Shown piece by piece: positions 41,201 to 51,520 of a DNA stretch of 64,000 nucleotides. This DNA comes from Iris pallida (Eukaryota; Streptophyta; Magnoliopsida; Asparagales; Iridaceae), in contig JANAVB010015600.1 of assembly GCA_029216955.1 (NCBI GenBank), positions 26,828,188-26,892,187 on the forward strand. Reading direction: 5' to 3'. Position 1 is the first letter of the stretch, and every line of letters begins with the position of its first letter. Below the pieces are notes generated by a model, which had not been told where the DNA came from, did no database searches, and worked only from the letters and a program-made list of their open reading frames with translations. Made by a program: the position numbers and the translations under genes.

Positions 41201-44200
41201 AACCTAAGAATATAGAAGAGACTTTTACTGATAAATTTTGGATTTCTGCTATGCAAGAGGAACTCAACCAATTTTATCGTAATTAAGTTTGGAATTTTTC
41301 CTAAACCTAATGATTTCAGATTATTGGTGCCAAATGTGTTTTCCAAAAAAATTAGATGATGATGGTTAAGTCACACGCAACAAGACACGTCTCATAGCTC
41401 AAGGCTATAACCAAGAGGAAGGTATTGACTACGATGAAACGTATGCTCCAGTTGCTAAACTCGAGTCCATTCGAATGCTTTGCGTTTTTGCTAGCTTCCG
41501 TAATTTCAAACTCTTTCAAATGGATGTTAAAAGTGCTTTTCTAAATGATTTTATCAAAAAAGAGGTTTTTGTAAGCAATCCCCTGGTTTTGAAATTTTCG
41601 AACACCCTGACCACGTATTCAAGATAAGAATGGCTCTATATGGACTCAAACAAGCCCCACGTGCTTGGTAGGAGCGCCTAAGCTCCTTTCTACTTGACAA
41701 CGGTTTTTCAAAAGGCAAAGTTGATATGACCCTTCTCATAAAATCTTCTGTTGATTCTATGCTTTTAGTACAGATTTGTGTTGATGATGTCATATTTGGA
41801 TCCACTAATGAGATGCTATGTAACGAGTTTGCTAACTGTATGCAGGAAGAATTTGAAATGAGCATGATGGGAGAACTCACCTTCTTTCTCGGCCTGCAAA
41901 TCAAGCAAACATCACAAGGAATATTCATCAATCAGGCTAAGTACACAAAGGAGTTGCTCAAAAAGTTTGATATGGATAATTCCGAACCTATCGGAACTCC
42001 TATGGCTACTTCAACCAAGGCTTGGTCTTGACGAAAGTGGAAAACATGCAAATATACGTAAGTATCAAGGTATGATTGTTAGTTTGCTATACCTAATGCT
42101 AGTCGCCTATATATCATGTTCTCTGTGTGTCTATGTGCTAGATATCAGGCTAATCCTAAGGAATCACATCTGAGCGCGGTTAAGCGTATCCTCAGTTACC
42201 TTAAAGGTACTTTAACGACCGGTCTATGGTATCCCAAAACCACATCCTATGATCTTATTGGCTATTCGGATGTTGATTTTGTTGGATGCAAGATCGATAG
42301 GAAAAGTACTAGTGGCACATGTCATTTCCTAGAAAAGCCTATAGTCTCCTGGTTTAGCAAGAAGCAAAATTTTGTCGCTCTATCAACAACAGAAGCTGAG
42401 TATATCGCCGCAGGACGTTGTTGTGCATAAATTTCGTGGATGAAGCAAACTTTGGAAGACTTTGATCTGTACTACAAGAACATTTATATATTTTGTGATA
42501 AGACTAGCACTATTAATCTTACAAAGAATTCAATGTCACTCACGTACTAAGCACATAGAAATTAGATATCATTTCTTAAGGGATCATAAAAGTACGGAGA
42601 CATACTTACAATATGTCGACATATAATATCAGTTAGCAGACATCTTTACAAAACCTCTGGCTGAAGATCGTTTCAATTTTATCCATCGAGAATTAAGACT
42701 TCTTGATTCAGATACAATGTAAGACTATACAGTGCTTTAAATTCTTACATCAATCTAAGTTCCTAAAAGTAATGACGATTTTGGAAACAAGCTGAAAGGA
42801 CCCTTCCGTCACACATGCATACATAGCCTGAAACGACACGGTGTCAAGTGTCTTCGGACTACCGCTAGCTGGGATCCGGTCTCTATAACCACTCAAAGAT
42901 TGTCGGTACTTACAAAACCTTATAATTTCATAAAGCCCATTTGGTACTTATAGCTCATATATTCTAAGTCTAGAAATCTAATGCCTCGAATAAAGTTGAC
43001 ATTGGAAGTCATTTTTCATATGCTAACCGACCTCGGGCCGAACTCGGTCTATGATCGAACTCGGATCGAACTCGGTTCCGCATATATCAGCATCTTTTGA
43101 GATTTGGCCGACCATCTTAGGGTTATTGCTGCTATATATTCATGATTTTTCGTGAATCTCGAACAAACCCACAAAAGTTCTCTAACCTAGCCTTCAAAAT
43201 CCTTTTTTTAAATCCTGATTTTGTGGCTGGCTTGCCTCCTTTGAAGAATTTCTTTCTCTTCCATCTCTTTCACCTCAAAGGCAAATCAAATGGCTCCTAA
43301 GAGAAAATTTTCTTTTGATCATCTTTTCTCTCCCATGATGCCAAACATTGGAGAATTCGATGATTTTCTATTCGATCTCTCGAAAACTCCAATGAATGGT
43401 TCAATGATTTCTCTCATAGATCTATTTGTTCAGGACACTACATTGATTTTCTGAAGTACAATAATTTTTTGCCTCTTTTTCAAAATCTTTAACTTGAAGA
43501 ACTAGTTGCAACTCGTACTCGTATTTGATAAATGCTATTCGCATGTTTTACTACAACTTATCTTTTAAAAATGGCAAAATTTCTTCAAGGGTACGTGAAG
43601 TTAACATTGAATTCAATGTGACTGACTTAAGGGACATCCTACGCATTCCTGCTGAAGGCAAACCCTTACTATCATGCAAGTTCAATTTACCAACAATATA
43701 ACTCTGGAATCATTCAGAAACGTTCTCTGTGCCCCACACAATTGTCCTCCTAGAAGATTTCATGCTCGATATCTTAATCAACATTTTTATGAAATGCATC
43801 GTATTCTATTCTCTACGTTTCTACCTAAGCAGACCCAATTTGATGAAGTCTCTTATCTAGAAATGCCAGCTTCACCATCTGCATTTCTCTATACCATTCA
43901 ATCTTCCACAAACAATCATGTCTCAAATGGTAACTTGTCGCAAGAAATGACGTCCGTTGCTGTACGCTATGTATTTGCTACTTATCTTTGGCTTCTTCGA
44001 GATACCTTATGACAGTCGTCCTTATACTGATGAGCCTACCCCTCTAAATCGAGTTCGTAGGATTGAGCTAAATTTACTTCTTCCATACAACTCATCCTCA
44101 AACTCCAACACCAATGATGCTGATCTCTACCTTCTACTTCTGAGCCACCTCTACTTTCGATTCCATCCTAAGATTGTTGCATGACCGCTTCAAAAAGGAT

Positions 44201-47200
44201 GATGATCGCTACAAAACTTTTGACTTCCGTCAGACCCTCCAGACACAAGATCTTGGCAATACCTTGATTGATATTTAGTACACCTTATCTCAGCATCATG
44301 TCAGACCATTTTCGATTGTCCGTAATCCGACACGCCATGGCTATCGCATCTATGATGACTACGTTCAGAGATATATGGGTCCCAATGATGCATTCTATGA
44401 TCCAAACCGAGTTATTGATCCTGATACTGACGATGATGACAATTAATGGATTTTGCTGCTTAGTAGATTTGTCTAGATGGCTCTGATGTTCTATTACTCA
44501 TGCATTTTTGGACTACTGTATTTTTGGTTTTTAACTTAGTAAATGAATAAATAACAACAATGTTATCTCTTCTTTTGCACTTACAGTTATATATTATTGC
44601 TATTAGTTTGTGCACTTTAACTCTCTTGTTTCTTTGTCAATCAAATTACTCCACTCAGGAGAGCATGTCATTTTGATCAAATGACAAAGGGGAGAAAATA
44701 TGCACAAATATGACATCTCATCACATTGTTGCATCAAATCGCTCCACATGTTGCGGAGGAGCTGTGCTATTCAAAGAGAGTCTCATATCATTCATAGTTT
44801 GTCAATTATCAAAATGGAAGAGATTGTTGGTCCATTCGGTCTCAGTCGACTTGATTTTGATAGTTAACTAAACCATGTTTCGATATGTCACAATATGACT
44901 CATCTGACGATCCAACGATGCTATGTTGCTTGAAGGTTGTATTGGTTATCTCTATGTAATTTTACATTTTATTGAGTCTATGACTTATGTATATCGAGTC
45001 GCACTTGGTACCAGAAGTCCACTCAAATATAAACTTAACAGTCCACTTATACAGCCCAAAGTCTATCTACAAAAAACCCAACCATTCAAACTAAATCATG
45101 CCAAAACAAGCCATGAAACCTTTTCATTTACTTCTTTTAATATAGTCTTTCATCTCAGTCTCATAAGATTGAATATCTTTTCTAGCATGCTTAAACTTAT
45201 CTCTAAGCTTTCTATAATCCTCAAGTAAATCACTGAAGGCATCAGATAGTTCATTAAAAGTAAAGTCATCATAGTGAGAGTTATTTGTTACCTGATTGTC
45301 TACTGTGAAACAAAAGTAAAGTCATCATAGTGAGAGTTATTTGTTACCTGATTGTCTACTGTGAAGCATAGATTTGTTGAGTTTCGAGACTTTTCTTCTT
45401 CTTCTTCAAAATTACTTGCCTCGCACTCATGTCAGATGCTTGTGTTAGCATACTTCTTTGATGAAATTCTCCTGGATGGGTGATCGTGGTGGTTTCCTTT
45501 CTTTACGGTCGGGCATTCCCACTTTATATGACCCGTCTTCTTACAGTTGTAGCACACCGGCTCTTCGTCACTGTCGTCATTTTGCTCCTTCTTTGATCTC
45601 TCGAACTTTAAAAAATTCTTAAGTTTCTGGTGATTAGGACAAGTTCTTCGTCTTGAGAGCCATCATCGTCAGAGTCATAGTTGATGGTCTTCTTGTGATG
45701 TGCCTTGAATGCAATCGTCTTTTCCTTTGGTGTGGGATCTTCAATTTCCTTGAGATCTAGCTCGTGAGTCATCTATTTGCCCGTAAGCGTCTCGAGGGTC
45801 ATTAAGGTAAGATCATTACCTTCAATGATTGTTGCGGCCTTGGGATTCCAGTTCTTGGTAAGTCTTTATTGGATGTTTTCGTGGTTGTTGTACTCCTTGC
45901 CAAGAGGATAGAGGGTTGCCGATGTCTAGGAATCGTTTGAACATCTAAGTAACCGTCTTGTTCTGCTTCATCTTTAATGCTTCATACTCGTGTTAGACGA
46001 CTGATCTTTGATTCCTTTACTTGCTTGGTTACTTCATGAGTGACCTCAAGAAGCTTCCAGACTTTGTTTGAAGTGTACCAAGTAGAGACCATGTTGAATT
46101 CAGTTCTGTCTAAAACACAAAATAAAGCGTTTATAGCTTTAGCATCAAGATTGATGTGTTCTTTTCTGTGTCTGTGTATTTGTCATGAGGTTTTTGGGTA
46201 AGGTTGTCGTCTATGATTTTTCTAGGTGGTTTATGATAACCATCTACTACAACAGACCACATCAAAATCAAGAGACTTCAGGTAGAAACTCATACGTGGC
46301 TTCCAGTATGTATAGTTGGTACCGTCAAATAGGGGTAGTATATTTGTTGATTGTCCTTCACTATTGTTCGTGTGGATAGATCTGATAGTTGTCATAACTC
46401 TAGGGATAGTCCGATAATAAGAGGCTGTGCTCTGATAACAATTGAAGGACTGTTAGGCAACTCTGGAGGGAGGTGAATAGAGTGCAGCGGAAAGTTCTTA
46501 TATAATTAAAAATTATTCTGCATAAAGGCTTTGACCAACAATATATGAGTGTATATGTGTAAATAAGACGAGTATTAAAAACAATGTAGTTTATAGAGCA
46601 AACACAATCACCGATATTTTTATCCTGCTATCCCTTTGAGAGGACTAGTCCAGGCCCGAGAACTCTTGCTTGTAGTTGAATTCACTATAGTCACAATAGT
46701 GAAACATAAGCTTTGAATTCGAAGTGCTTGCAACTCCTACAACTTGTGCTTTGAATTCGAAGTGTTTGCAACTCCTACAACTTGTGCTTTGATCCGAAGG
46801 ACACAACGACTTCTAGAGAGAGAAACTTTTTGAGCCAAGTTTTGTACAACTCTTTCAAACTTCTTGGAACTAGAAGACTGAGGAGTTGATCTTGGAGATA
46901 AGAAAATTAAGGCTCTTTAGTATCACTCACTATAGGATAAAAAGATCGAGAGAAGAGGAGTAAGAATGTGGAAATCCATGCCTATTTATAGGATTTTTGT
47001 GGACAGAGTTCGGCCAAAATTATGTGCTATATTTGAAATTTTTCTAACATTGGGAGCCACAATATCAGGGATTTCACAACTGTCTGGAATATCCAAATAT
47101 ACCAAGCCCGAGTTCGGCCAGAGTTCGGTGTACAGAAGTGGGAATGTTTCATGGCTTGTTTTAGCATAATTTTAGTTTGAATGGTTGGACTTTTGTAGAT

Positions 47201-49195
47201 AGGCTTTGGGCTGTATAAGTGGACTGTTGGGTTTATATTTGAGTGGACTTCTGGTACCAAGTGCGACTCGATGTACATAAGTCCTAAACTCAATAAAATG
47301 TAAAATTACATAGAGATGATCAATACAGCATTCAAAGCACTCTATTCCAAATTGGGTTCGGGTAAAATATTTGAATTTATGAGTGTATTTGAATTTATTT
47401 GACTTCATGTGTTGGTTAATACTTGATGTTTTTTTGTTCCTAATAGGTAGTCGATCAGAAATTAGTTAATGGAAAATATTAGAAAACAAAAAAGCTTGGT
47501 CAAGTCAATGGGTCATTGTGATCTTTAAGTGGATTGTCATCACTGATGATCTTAATCTACTCATAATCTGTCATTGTAGGCCATTGCAAAGCATTGTGCA
47601 AATTTGATTCTAGTCCTTGAGCGTAGTTAATAAGTACTTTATCTTTTTCACTTGTCTTATAGGCTTATAACCTATTCAGAGAGACTACTCTTTCATGAAA
47701 GTGACTGATAACGTCTGAAAACTTGTGGCATTTCCTGATGCAGGCAAAAGCTGGGGCTGGCTCGGCAACATTGTCAATGGTTAGTCTCCTTGTTTTCTTT
47801 GCATGTGATGGACTTCTGTCCAGGAACTCCTTGTTTAACTTCTTGAGGGTTTTGCTCCAGGCATATGCAGCTTCTAAATTTGCCGATGCCTGCTTGCGAG
47901 GATTGAGAGGTGATGCTGATGTTGTAGAGTGCTCATTCGTGGCTTCTCAGGTTCTTGTGCTCAATCAACTTACTCCATTATATATCTTCTTCTCCGTAAT
48001 TATTTTTGTAAACTGTTTTTCATATTTGTTCTCTTTTTACAGGTGACAGAACTACCATTTTTTGCAACAAAAGTACGACTAGGTCGTAGCGGAGCTGAGG
48101 AAATCTTCCCTCTTGGACCACTGAATGAGTCGGAAAGGTCTGATTTTCTAATCTAACTGCATCTTCTATTACTAGTCCTGTCTGGCTATCCTGTGTTCAT
48201 GTTTGACATTCAAAACTTGAGGCCTAAACCTTGGATTGGTCCTCATCTAAGTTTTGGGCAGTTTGCTAGTAAAAGTTTGGGTTCAAATTTGTATTTCTAG
48301 CCATACACCTCTGATTAGATGTGATTTCCTAACCTGAAATAAAACCTCCCGTTAGTGAACTCTATTTGTTTTCTCCCTACATAACCTAACTTGCTCGAAC
48401 AAAGTTATGACACTAGTCAGGCTCTAACCCTGCCCATCCTAGTGTCGCCTGGTACAGAAAAAGGTTAGGACTCTCCCCCAAGGTTCGTAGAATCGGAATC
48501 GGACCCTTCCTATGAGTATTGGCGGTATCGACGGTATCGGCGGTTTTAGATCGGGGTACCGGATTTTTTGGTTTCGGAAAACAAATAATTATTAATACAT
48601 TATTAAATTTTTAGGAAAAGCATTTATATATTTAGGCATAATTTTAAGTATTTCTTGTGTTTTTTCTTAGTAATTTTGAATTAAATGAAATAGTAGTCAC
48701 CATTACCAATTGGTTATAGATTTTTCTTTTACATGCTTTTACAGCCATACTATGCTTTTGCACTCGTCCTTATTGGTCTTTTTCATTCAATTTTCTTTGC
48801 CAAATTGACTGAAAAAGAGATTCCCGATGTTGGTATTGGTCAGTATCTGTATCTATCGGTATCGAATCGGGACATGCCAAATCGTATCAATATCGGCCGT
48901 ATTGAATCGGTATCGGCCGATACTATAAACTGTGCTCTCCCCAAACAGTAACATACTAGTATTAACTGTCACATTCCTCGGCAACCATTATTGGTGGTCT
49001 ACCAAAATCTCGGCCACTGGTACGAGAGTACGTTAAAATATGCATCAAATTTTTAGATCACTTTCCCCAGCTTTTCTTGAAACATGCTTTTAGATTTTCA
49101 TTAGATGCTTCAATTGTCACAGGGTTGGCTTGGAAAAGGCAAAGAAAGAGTTGGCAGGAAGCATTCAGAAGGGGGTTTCTTTCATTACAAAATGA
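17797..49195 (+). CDS. PMDH: Peroxisomal (glyoxysomal) NAD-malate dehydrogenase, complete, nine exons
   Basis: Interconverts malate and oxaloacetate with NAD(H) in peroxisomes, serving beta-oxidation, the glyoxylate cycle and photorespiration. Exons: 17797-17868, 18235-18450, 36062-36376, 36551-36640, 36786-36869, 47744-47779, 47861-47950, 48043-48137, 49123-49195. All splice sites are GT-AG. They join to 1,071 bp, 356 residues plus stop, the usual family length. Exon 1 carries a textbook PTS2 signal, RIARISGHL (residues 10-18), and the presequence probably ends near Cys36. The NAD-binding loop GAAGGIG is at 51-57, substrate arginines at 124 and 130 ([10 protein letters not shown]), Asp193/Arg196 in LDVVRAN, and the catalytic His220 in VGGHAG. 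The C-terminus is KGVSFITK. No frameshift or stop was found. Introns 2 and 5 (17.6 and 10.9 kb) are filled with transposons. It is convergent with the hexokinase-like gene. Confidence 0.97.
18960..22700 (+). pseudogene. FAR1/FHY3-type Mutator-like transposase, left arm, degenerate
   Basis: A plus-strand transposase relic. It has a proline-rich leader (18988-19281); a FAR1-type DNA-binding region near 20618-20780 ([28 protein letters not shown]); the MULE transposase domain at 21180-21890 ([20 protein letters not shown] text across stops, then [13 protein letters not shown] and [12 protein letters not shown]); a SWIM-type zinc region (21946-22290, [26 protein letters not shown]); and a terminal zinc knuckle near 22600-22690. 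Many stops and frameshifts make it inactive. FAR1-type transposases gave rise to the host light-signalling factors FAR1/FHY3, but the decay and repeat context show this one is a transposon. Confidence 0.85.
21087..21112. repeat. (GA)n microsatellite in the left arm
   Basis: A pure GA run inside the transposase region, absent at the matching site of the right arm, so it arose after the copies separated. Confidence 0.85.
23201..23282. repeat. compound (TA)n(GA)n microsatellite
   Basis: TA-rich sequence followed by about 37 bp of GA, near the inner end of the right arm. The left arm lacks it at the matching site. Confidence 0.9.
24189..24657. mobile_element. hAT-like MITE, copy 1 (TSD CTTTAAA)
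   Basis: A 469-bp non-coding element that starts CAAGGTCCGCAGTATCGG and ends CCGATACTGCAAACAATG, so its ends form imperfect terminal inverted repeats around GCAGTATCGG. It is flanked by CTTTAAA (24182-24188 and 24658-24664). The sister arm of the inverted repeat has a single CTTTAAA and no insert, which proves the insertion. Its relative lies at 48479-48934. C...G termini and a 7-8-bp duplication fit hAT elements. Confidence 0.85.
26443..26494. repeat. (TA)n microsatellite
   Basis: A pure TA run in the right MULE arm, absent from the left arm. Confidence 0.95.
27856..28619. other. intron sequence between the MULE palindrome and the fold-back element
   Basis: No coding signal. A ~65-bp segment containing CAGGATTCATCATG and GAGCTATTTCTC is tandemly duplicated at about 27998-28125. 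The remainder is unique-looking. Confidence 0.6.
29282..34380 (-). mobile_element. Ty1/copia retrotransposon, 5.1 kb, both LTRs present
   Basis: The LTRs are 29282-29449 (168 bp, 3') and 34215-34380 (166 bp, 5'). Both begin TGTTGAG and end ATATCAACA, and they differ at about nine bases plus one small gap by eye. The primer-binding site TATCAGAGCCAC (34202-34213, initiator-Met type) and a purine tract GAGGGGGAG beside the 3' LTR give minus orientation. Flanking GTTAT/TTTAT is a near-match 5-bp duplication. The polyprotein is broken. The element lies within the fold-back element, within MDH intron 2. Confidence 0.95.
29457..33919 (-). pseudogene. copia gag-pol polyprotein, frameshifted
   Basis: Domains in order on the minus strand: gag (33919-32840) with the CCHC zinc knuckle [14 protein letters not shown]; protease (DSGASRHVT, near 32700); GAG-pre-integrase ([20 protein letters not shown]); integrase core (32150-31660, with [13 protein letters not shown] and [20 protein letters not shown]); reverse transcriptase (30911-30069, with the active-site segment [11 protein letters not shown]); and RNase H (29850-29457, [13 protein letters not shown] and KHIEI). 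A TGA at about 33644 interrupts gag in frame, and several frameshifts follow. The order integrase before RT defines copia. It is not able to move on its own. Confidence 0.92.
35237..35328. repeat. compound (TA)n(TG)n(CG)n(TG)n microsatellite
   Basis: A TA run passes into TG, a short CG stretch and TG again. Alternating purine-pyrimidine of this type can adopt Z-DNA. It lies within MDH intron 2 just outside the fold-back element. Confidence 0.95.
36957..37072. repeat. 58-bp tandem duplication in MDH intron 5
   Basis: Two head-to-tail copies starting TTATCAATCTGCATGC (36957-37014, 37015-37072), apparently identical, so recent. Confidence 0.9.
38282..42720 (+). pseudogene. SIRE-type copia polyprotein, degenerate
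   Basis: Visible parts in order: zinc knuckle [15 protein letters not shown] (about 38690-38735); a long coiled-coil-like gag segment (38865-39401, [20 protein letters not shown]); a second knuckle [14 protein letters not shown] (about 39558-39600); protease with LDSGCSQHM (about 39750); GAG-pre-integrase [17 protein letters not shown] (40120); integrase (40310-40830); reverse transcriptase (41390-42030, FGSTN after QICVDDVI, where VDD is the active-site motif); and RNase H (42180-42640, [12 protein letters not shown]). Stops and frame changes throughout mean no product is expected. Confidence 0.88.
43290..44450 (+). pseudogene. extra 3' ORF of the SIRE-type element
   Basis: Between RNase H and the 3' LTR, frames start [19 protein letters not shown] and continue, after a stop and frame changes, through 43674-44184. 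SIRE/Maximus elements carry a third gene in this place, sometimes called env-like. No membrane or signal segment is evident here, so no function is assigned. Heavily broken. Confidence 0.5.
45116..47345 (-). mobile_element. inverted partial copy of the same SIRE-type family
   Basis: Minus strand: an LTR of about 900 bp (47345-46443, its start truncated), then GTTATCAGAGCAC (primer site, 46428-46440), then gag sequence to 45116 that matches 38300-39100 of the forward element in reverse complement. The knuckle region near 45540 and the tract near 45240-45380 correspond to 38690 and 38850-38910. A 57-bp tandem duplication lies at 45256-45369. It joins the forward element tail to tail. Confidence 0.85.
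48479..48934. mobile_element. hAT-like MITE, copy 2 (8-bp TSD CTCTCCCC)
   Basis: A 456-bp non-coding element in MDH intron 8. It starts CAAGGTTCGTAGAATCGG, ends CCGATACTATAAACTGTG, and is flanked by exact CTCTCCCC copies (48471-48478, 48935-48942). It shares termini and internal ATCGG-rich text with the copy at 24189-24657. The 8-bp duplication supports the hAT superfamily. Confidence 0.9.
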
Positions 49196-50554
49196 CACAA
49201 GGAAAATATGGACCAAGTGCTGAAGATATAAATCTGAAAGCATGTACAAGCCCTTGTATACCGTTTTGCCCTGTTCTGAAATACCAACAACTGCGGCAGT
49301 TCTCAGCTTTCGTGTACCGGAAAAATAATGTACCGAAAATAATATCCCAAAACATACAGATTTACTGAAATATATTATGTCGTGTCCGTCGATTCTTTTA
49401 TTTTTATTTTTATGCTCCATTTCACTAATTAATTTTCCTATCCATCTGTACTATTATAATGTGGCTTAGAACCGGCTCCAAATTAAGTCGTCTAAGTCAT
49501 ATGCATATCATCAATCAATTAATTTAAAATTTAAAAAAAGTACAATAAGTGCAGTTGTTTCCTCACGTAGTTGAAAAAAAAAAAAACATAAAATCCTCCC
49601 AACTACGTAAACATTTGTAAATTCTAAACATTTTAAAATTTAATTTATATTTAAATTAAAATATTTAGTAAATCATAACTAAAATGTATTCAAATTATAT
49701 TTAAAATATTATAACATAATTTAAATTTCTATATCTCAATAATATCATAGAATTTTTTTTCTCCTTTTTAACGCACGCTACGTGAAAGTAAATAGTGTAT
49801 GTAAATATTCTCCACTCCATTACTTTGTGAATGATAAAAGGACCCAAAGGAGGTTTTAATTGTTGATGTTACAAAGTCCAAAAACTCCAGATTTTAGGCG
49901 AGTATAACTGAGAATCCCAATACGTTCCTTCAGTTCATGGTTCCATTCTATGAATTAAAAGCTAGATCACACTTTTTTCCCCCTTTCAAATACGCTTAAA
50001 ATATGTTGTTTTGATAACGGTAAAGACCTTATAACTGCTGAAGAACTCAAGAAGATCTTAGAATTATATACTTATTATTCCAATCACGGATGACAGACAT
50101 GACAAAATATTATCCCCGGATGCCCACGGCAAAAATAAATATCAATATTTCGTAATTTTTCATAATGTCAATACAAATAATGGGGACTACGATCTGCTGA
50201 TGATATAACAATGAGGAATTGTCAACATCTCATAAGGTCCCTCTATTTGTATTGGCATTAAGAAACTGAACCCGAAGTTGTCCAGTAATAAACTCCAGTA
50301 TACCAAAACCTTTTAAGCAGGGGGCGGAGCCCACCCCAAAATTTTTTTTTTATTTTTTTTCCATATAAATGTTTTTTTATATGAATTAATCTTCCAGCCC
50401 ATCTAAATTTTTGGTAGCCAACCCAGCTATAGTTTCTGGATCCGCCCCGGGAAAGAGAGCACTCTTCTAGCATGATACCTGTTAAATTGCACGCTTTTCT
50501 ATTGCTCAAGCAACAAGTAATGCCAGCAAACTGAAGTTTAAACTGTATCTCTAA
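49196..50554. other. intergenic space 3' of the MDH gene
   Basis: Holds the MDH 3' UTR, AT-rich DNA and a ~140-bp segment (50318-50455) whose ends are inverted copies of GGGGCGGA, probably a small MITE or retroposon. No coding region is recognised. Confidence 0.6.
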
Positions 50555-50779
50555 GGCCTTGTTTGGTTTGGAAAAGGAAAGCCCAGAAAATTTGGAAGTA
50601 AAAGTGAATCCTTGGAGTGAAAAAACTGAATCATTGTTGGGGATGGGGATAACCATTTTTTTTTCCCCCTATTTTCTTTCTTTTGGGAATAAATCTTCCC
50701 TGCTCTTTTCATTTGGCATCTAAACATAGAAAAAATAAATGATTTCCCAAGGTCCTGATTCCGCGAACCAAACATAGCC
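50555..50779. mobile_element. Tourist-like MITE (TSD TAA)
   Basis: 225 bp from GGCCTTGTTTGGTTTGG to CCGCGAACCAAACATAGCC. The terminal inverted repeats match the PIF/Harbinger (Tourist) style and are flanked by TAA on both sides (50552-50554, 50780-50782). Confidence 0.8.
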
Positions 50780-51520
50780 TAAAAGGATATGAAACTAGTC
50801 AAGTAGCATAGGCACCCAGAGAAGGAGACGATTATAATCTAACAATGGTGTCACGATCAGTCTTTCGGTCATGGGCCACCTTATGAGCACAGACTTAACA
50901 ACAGGTGTTACTGAGCGTGGACGGAGTCCGTTACAGGTCTAAGGTTTGGAGGTTAGGACTAAACCACTGAGTGACTAAAGCCGGGATTTCCAATTTCACT
51001 CCACCCAAAGGGTCGAGAAAGGACTTATGTATCGCCCCATTGGCCATTGTTCAAGTAAAGGCGGGATTCTTGCTTGCTTGAAAACTCATGAAAAAGGATA
51101 TATATAGGTATATTATCAAGATTGACTCAATATCACTTTCATTGGTCCCCGAAAGCAATTCTTTCATAGGAAATTGCGTGGGTTTTTGCTGTGTAAAAAA
51201 ATTTGGGTAAGGTCAACAGGAAAGAAAGTTGTATTCTGGAAATATAACTCCACTCAAGTGAGCATTCCATGGAGAGAAACAGCAGAACTCACAAAACACA
51301 GGACTGTAATATGGTTCCTAATCAAAAACTTTATATCTGATATTGCTATTTTGAGTTCCAACTCTACTCCCAGAAGCGCATACAGGGGTTTTAGGCATGT
51401 CTTATGGCAAAAAAAAAGAGGAAAAAAAAGACACGAGTCACTCAGCCAGGATCACTAACATAGACCTGTATTGGGAAAAAAAAAGGAATTGGAGAAAAGA
51501 GTTGCAGCTGCAGAAAAGGC
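50780..51520. other. convergent intergenic region before the hexokinase-like stop codon
   Basis: Presumed to include the hexokinase-like 3' UTR (minus strand). No gene is seen. The ORF at 51174-51458 has no recognisable motif. Confidence 0.5.

Larger units (their letters stand above)
38013..45115 (+). mobile_element. SIRE/Maximus-like copia element in MDH intron 5
   Basis: Plus orientation. A partial 5' LTR (38013-38281) starts TGTTGGCCCATTCGG, followed by gag, protease, integrase, RT and RNase H, an extra 3' region, a purine-rich tract AAAATGGAAGAGAT, and a 3' LTR starting at 44825. The 5' LTR breaks off after about 269 bp and jumps straight into gag, so the rest of the LTR, the primer-binding site and the gag start are deleted. 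The 3' LTR breaks off near 45115 where an inverted sister copy begins. The coding region is full of stops. Confidence 0.88.

Noticed and set aside
17797..49195. MDH as a pseudogene split by transposons
   Set aside because: All nine exons are open, joined lengths are a multiple of three, key residues are present, and every inserted element lies in an intron.
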